A stretch of 33,606 bases of DNA. It comes from Alphaproteobacteria bacterium (lineage in GTDB: Bacteria > Pseudomonadota > Alphaproteobacteria > Rs-D84). The stretch lies in assembly GCA_017616785.1 (NCBI GenBank), contig JAFZXK010000021.1:1-33606 (forward strand). The letters run 5' to 3'. The notes beneath the pieces were generated by a model. That model was not told where the DNA came from. It worked only from the letters and a program-made list of their open reading frames with translations, and did no database searches. The translations under genes were made by a program, and so were the position numbers. Of this stretch, positions 32,501 through 33,606 are shown piece after piece; the first letter of the stretch is position 1; each line of letters begins with the position of its first letter.

Positions 32501-32814
32501 GTAGTGTAAATTGTGGCAGTTTGCAGATGTACATTTCAAATGTGCAAAAATGGATCGATACGGATGAAACCGGGGCTGTGAAAGATAAGTTGGGCCAAAA
32601 GTGGATACGCGCGGGCGCTGATATTGTTGCCGCAACCGCTGGCGGGGTTGTTGGTGGTATTGGTGTTTCCAACGCGTTAAAGGCGGCGAATCGTCAACAG
32701 TTCACTGCGGACGAACAACAGTTTATGAATAATGTTGGTGAACATATCTACTGCTTTATCGGTGCGGACGAAGCCGGCACTTATGGCGACCTGATAGAAA
32801 TCAGCGTAGAATAA
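29575..32814 (+). CDS. Large secreted protein with heptad-spaced cysteine repeats
   Basis: The 1079-residue product has a signal peptide ending near ANA (22). A Thr-rich linker lies at about 65-82. Two repeats follow, 94 residues apart, with Cys at 89, 96, 103, 110, 123, 130 and at 183, 190, 197, 204, 217, 224. Both have steps of 7, 7, 7, 13 and 7 and end in a Gly-Ile-x-x-Leu-Phe-Gly motif. Three further modules (CYKVADQC..., CTDTIMSC..., CRTTAVSC...) follow C-x6-C-x4-C-x6 or 7-C. The last 300 residues hold two Gly/Ala-rich hydrophobic stretches (AVAASAVGGAGILGTG, AATAGGVVGGIGVSNAL) like those in the protein at 8917-9852. It probably folds as disulphide-linked helices at or outside the outer membrane. 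No CxxCH haem motif is seen, and no family was recognised. Confidence 0.7.
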   Translation: MKFLTTIIGILPVLCVVAPANAALREVQTNNPTGRISISPSVSVTGATNVANLAAARRLPTLIKTTSGTTTTTTSTTTTTSALMDEIECVNNYTDCIKASDVCDFNFEECTTKELFYAKKPQCNSVLLQCTSAGINALFGTTSTTNLAAKNSNDEYVYPTDGSILGQFIEAGAIGNRLDTSSCVKRYTSCLKKDNVCGEDFELCTTNAEFKKQKIYCESTLARCQEGGITELFGSANTAANPSSTSRLGVMISEGAGLAAVNAVSTCYKVADQCVLNACSANPYKCMENSSTVLINIVDAINDGRNIPPEQAEVMAESLSKANVLKYIKNACFDTIGGNKYCHMTHNGGTIPSSRDLIDEEEREDVYADIISPTIKRVGNQLTKILEKFDKKAKDTCTDTIMSCAMRSCGSGLGSLCYTRVFGTGNSMNDFDGSINGDSTYKEIKAGCEAIVNTDANCQFAAASAKSDTYNYAYSDTGTFDALFPEAGGKDPLGVIARLNASLAQNYNNAAIEQMAKDCRTTAVSCIRSFCGSDFANCYRNRTDVMTDTYGTVGNSATGSMSSNTSTNSIDEKFAKSMNKVGGVLDFTIVRGLCVNTVKDSPKCEEHLKIQTYRNYTDGNGSNGWGNNKTVRDAWVDAVSSGYNARKVDSSDVLIGCVSSSATAPNGQECDTVNPRECDTVDDNGCVYDQERYESINVYQLNMQVDTLFQEVMADLELEAQAKYNAKLTAEQHMCIDANSGGIMGKNDLSSTYMWVKLRNNRIPKNYSVNGLKSNEFVASNELYGSFCRARVTIQSDDPDIQNYLQTNTNAKNWSTAYFAVGDVFTCGSWIPQKELEKVANRFACKKAKTEGKIDHNFDCRNATDDTIENLKLTVGQQWAVAASAVGGAGILGTGMDLLQSKTGLGGLLQTVDNTSATQRQLIESLTDAQTLYNAHCDGKDTDCDDDNEYCFASNTSFVGGKYPVQRFNFKSGGRGSVNCGSLQMYISNVQKWIDTDETGAVKDKLGQKWIRAGADIVAATAGGVVGGIGVSNALKAANRQQFTADEQQFMNNVGEHIYCFIGADEAGTYGDLIEISVE

Positions 32815-32815
32815 A

Positions 32816-32935
32816 ATCCCCTTTCCCCCGGAAAGGGGCACGGCGGAACCGCCGGGGGGTATGGGTCATCAAGAACTACCCCGTCTTGCTCACTACGTTC
32901 ACAATCCACCCCTTCTTTGAAAGAAGGGGATTTTT
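32816..32935. repeat. Long imperfect palindrome, AAATCCCC type
   Basis: AAAATCCCC starts it and GGGGATTTTTT ends it. Hairpins CCTTTCCCCCGGAAAGG and CCTTCTTTGAAAGAAGG lie at the two ends and CGGCGGAACCGCCG inside. It follows the stop of the 1079-residue protein directly and may also end its transcript, since the right end has a T-run. Confidence 0.7.
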
Positions 32936-32939
32936 TACG

Positions 32940-33056
32940 ACACCCCCCGGTGTTCCACACCGGACCCCTCTAGCCAGAGGGGAACTTTGTTCTAGTTTGT
33001 TGCGGACTAAAATTCCCCTCTGGCCAGAGGGGTGCCCGCAGGGCGGGGTGTCGCAA
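32940..33056. repeat. Long imperfect palindrome, CGACACC type
   Basis: Starts CGACACCCC and ends GGGGTGTCG. It has paired CCCCTCTAGCCAGAGGGG and CCCCTCTGGCCAGAGGGG hairpins and GCCCGCAGGGC. It is the closest relative of 10126-10245. Short heptamer remnants follow at 33064-33076. Confidence 0.75.
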
Positions 33057-33076
33057 CACCACCCACTTGCACTAAT

Positions 33077-33168
33077 ACCCTATTGCGGCTCCGGGCCGCA
33101 ATGACAAAGGAAATATATGCGACAATAATAAATTTGTCATTGCGGATTTAGTCCGCAACGGCAATTCG
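33077..33168. repeat. Pair of facing REP-like hairpins
   Basis: TTGCGGCTCCGGGCCGCAATGACAAA-type sequence (about 33082-33107; stem TTGCGG/CCGCAA) faces TTTGTCATTGCGGATTTAGTCCGCAA (about 33134-33159). The two copies are inverted about a short AT-rich centre. From here to 33330 nothing else was recognised. Confidence 0.6.
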
Positions 33169-33330
33169 AATCGGTTGCGAATCGGATTTGTGCGATTTTT
33201 TACATGGAAAAATCAACACTTTTGAAAAAAATCCTGTTGTGTGGGCCAAATAAAAAGTCCCGGTTTTCTGCGGTTTTTTGAAAATTTTTCGCCGCGCACG
33301 AAAAAATAAAAGATATTCTTAAAAAAACAC

Positions 33331-33361
33331 TTGACTTTTTTGGAAGTTAAGTTCATACTAT
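33331..33361 (+). promoter_or_regulatory. Strong promoter near the right edge
   Basis: TTGACT (33331-33336) lies in an A/T-rich tract, with CATACTAT at 33354-33361 as the -10 region. The spacer is 17 bases to CATACT or 19 to TACTAT. No reading frame of note follows within the window. Confidence 0.55.
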
Positions 33362-33367
33362 GCGGGC

Positions 33368-33606
33368 TTTCTAAGTTAGGGCGGTTTCGAAATGCGCAAA
33401 TCTAACCTCTGGAACGCGGAATCTCCGCAATATTGTGAATAAAAGCAGCTCATCAAAAAAAATGATATGATTGAAAAATCATTGTCATGTTCAAGAAGAG
33501 ATATGCAGACAGTTGAATTTGGAAATATCCAAACTTTGACTAAGTCAATGTGCATATCCTAGACAGGTAGTAGGTTTACAAAGTAGACCTCGTTAAAACT
33601 TGTCTT
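33368..33606 (+). ncRNA. Structured non-coding transcript, incomplete; possible rRNA operon leader
   Basis: After the promoter there is a chain of hairpins. ATGATT-GAAA-AATCAT is at 33467-33482, with outer ATGA/TCAT pairs. A long hairpin pairs GATATGCA (33500-33507) with TGCATATC (33551-33558), AGTTGAA with TTTGACT, and TTTGGA with TCCAAA around AATA. A third pairs AGACAGGT (33561-33568) with ACTTGTCT (33598-33605) and AGGTTTAC with GTAGACCT. The transcript runs off the edge. A strong promoter, no coding frame and dense structure suit a 16S rRNA leader, but no 16S sequence or clear boxA is visible; another stable RNA is possible. Confidence 0.45.

Noticed and set aside
32202..32672. 156-codon minus-strand frame near the end of the cysteine-rich gene
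   Set aside because: It is antisense to a continuous 1079-codon gene with a signal peptide and regular repeats.
33362..33435. tRNA gene in GCGGGC...CCGC sequence
   Set aside because: No anticodon arm and no T-loop consensus could be placed between the ends.

Overview
The window looks like chromosomal DNA of a Gram-negative alphaproteobacterium, probably an uncultured host- or gut-associated one. This is inferred from gene content and was not searched. Outer-membrane and lipid A genes are present (ompH/skp, lpxD, fabZ, a porin, bamB-like, several lipoproteins). An RpoH sigma factor, a DUF4167-like protein and an MJ0042 zinc-ribbon/DUF3426-like protein are types I associate with Alphaproteobacteria. 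Codon use is mostly uniform at moderate GC. The clearest outlier is the AT-rich secreted-protein gene at 7296-8915.

Layout. (1) 2-898: 3' end of a gene for a tail-fibre-like surface protein, then a repeat-filled gap. (2) 1187-4615: dnaX, a small prepilin-like gene, an OmpA-type lipoprotein and OmpH. (3) 4623-5613: a duplicated-domain gene of unknown function, bracketed by inverted heptamer arrays and two copies of one terminator; it sits between ompH and lpxD, which are normally adjacent. (4) 5664-7164: lpxD-fabZ. (5) 7296-10084, minus strand: a structured leader RNA with an intrinsic terminator, followed by two secreted-protein genes. (6) 10251-14905, minus strand: a VirD4/TraG/DotL-like coupling ATPase, a TPR lipoprotein, an LpoB-like lipoprotein and a VIT/CCC1-like transporter. 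(7) 14963-17328: RsmE, an RsuA/RluB-family pseudouridine synthase and a membrane TPR protein. (8) 17380-19318, minus strand: rpoH and a porin. (9) 19381-20775: a YfgM-like protein and a short BamB-like lipoprotein, convergent with der (20934-22265). (10) 22340-23414: a Yip1-like membrane protein and a DUF4167-like protein. (11) 23557-29398: an operon-like run of three large prepilin-like proteins, then a zinc-ribbon protein, a small secreted protein and an RluD-family synthase. (12) 29575-32814: a 1079-residue secreted protein with regularly spaced cysteines. (13) 32815-33606: no convincing gene; long palindromic repeats, then a strong promoter and a chain of RNA hairpins that runs off the window, possibly an rRNA operon leader.

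Most of the window is envelope biology: outer-membrane assembly, lipid A synthesis, peptidoglycan-synthase activation, a secretion coupling protein and pilin-like surface fibres. The least familiar parts are the three-gene large-pseudopilin operon, the cysteine-heptad protein, the leader RNA at 9872-10084, and a family of (GTTAGTG)n intergenic repeats. Those repeats often form inverted pairs and in places supply the final codons of genes. Nothing was checked against a database; family names come from recognising motifs by eye.
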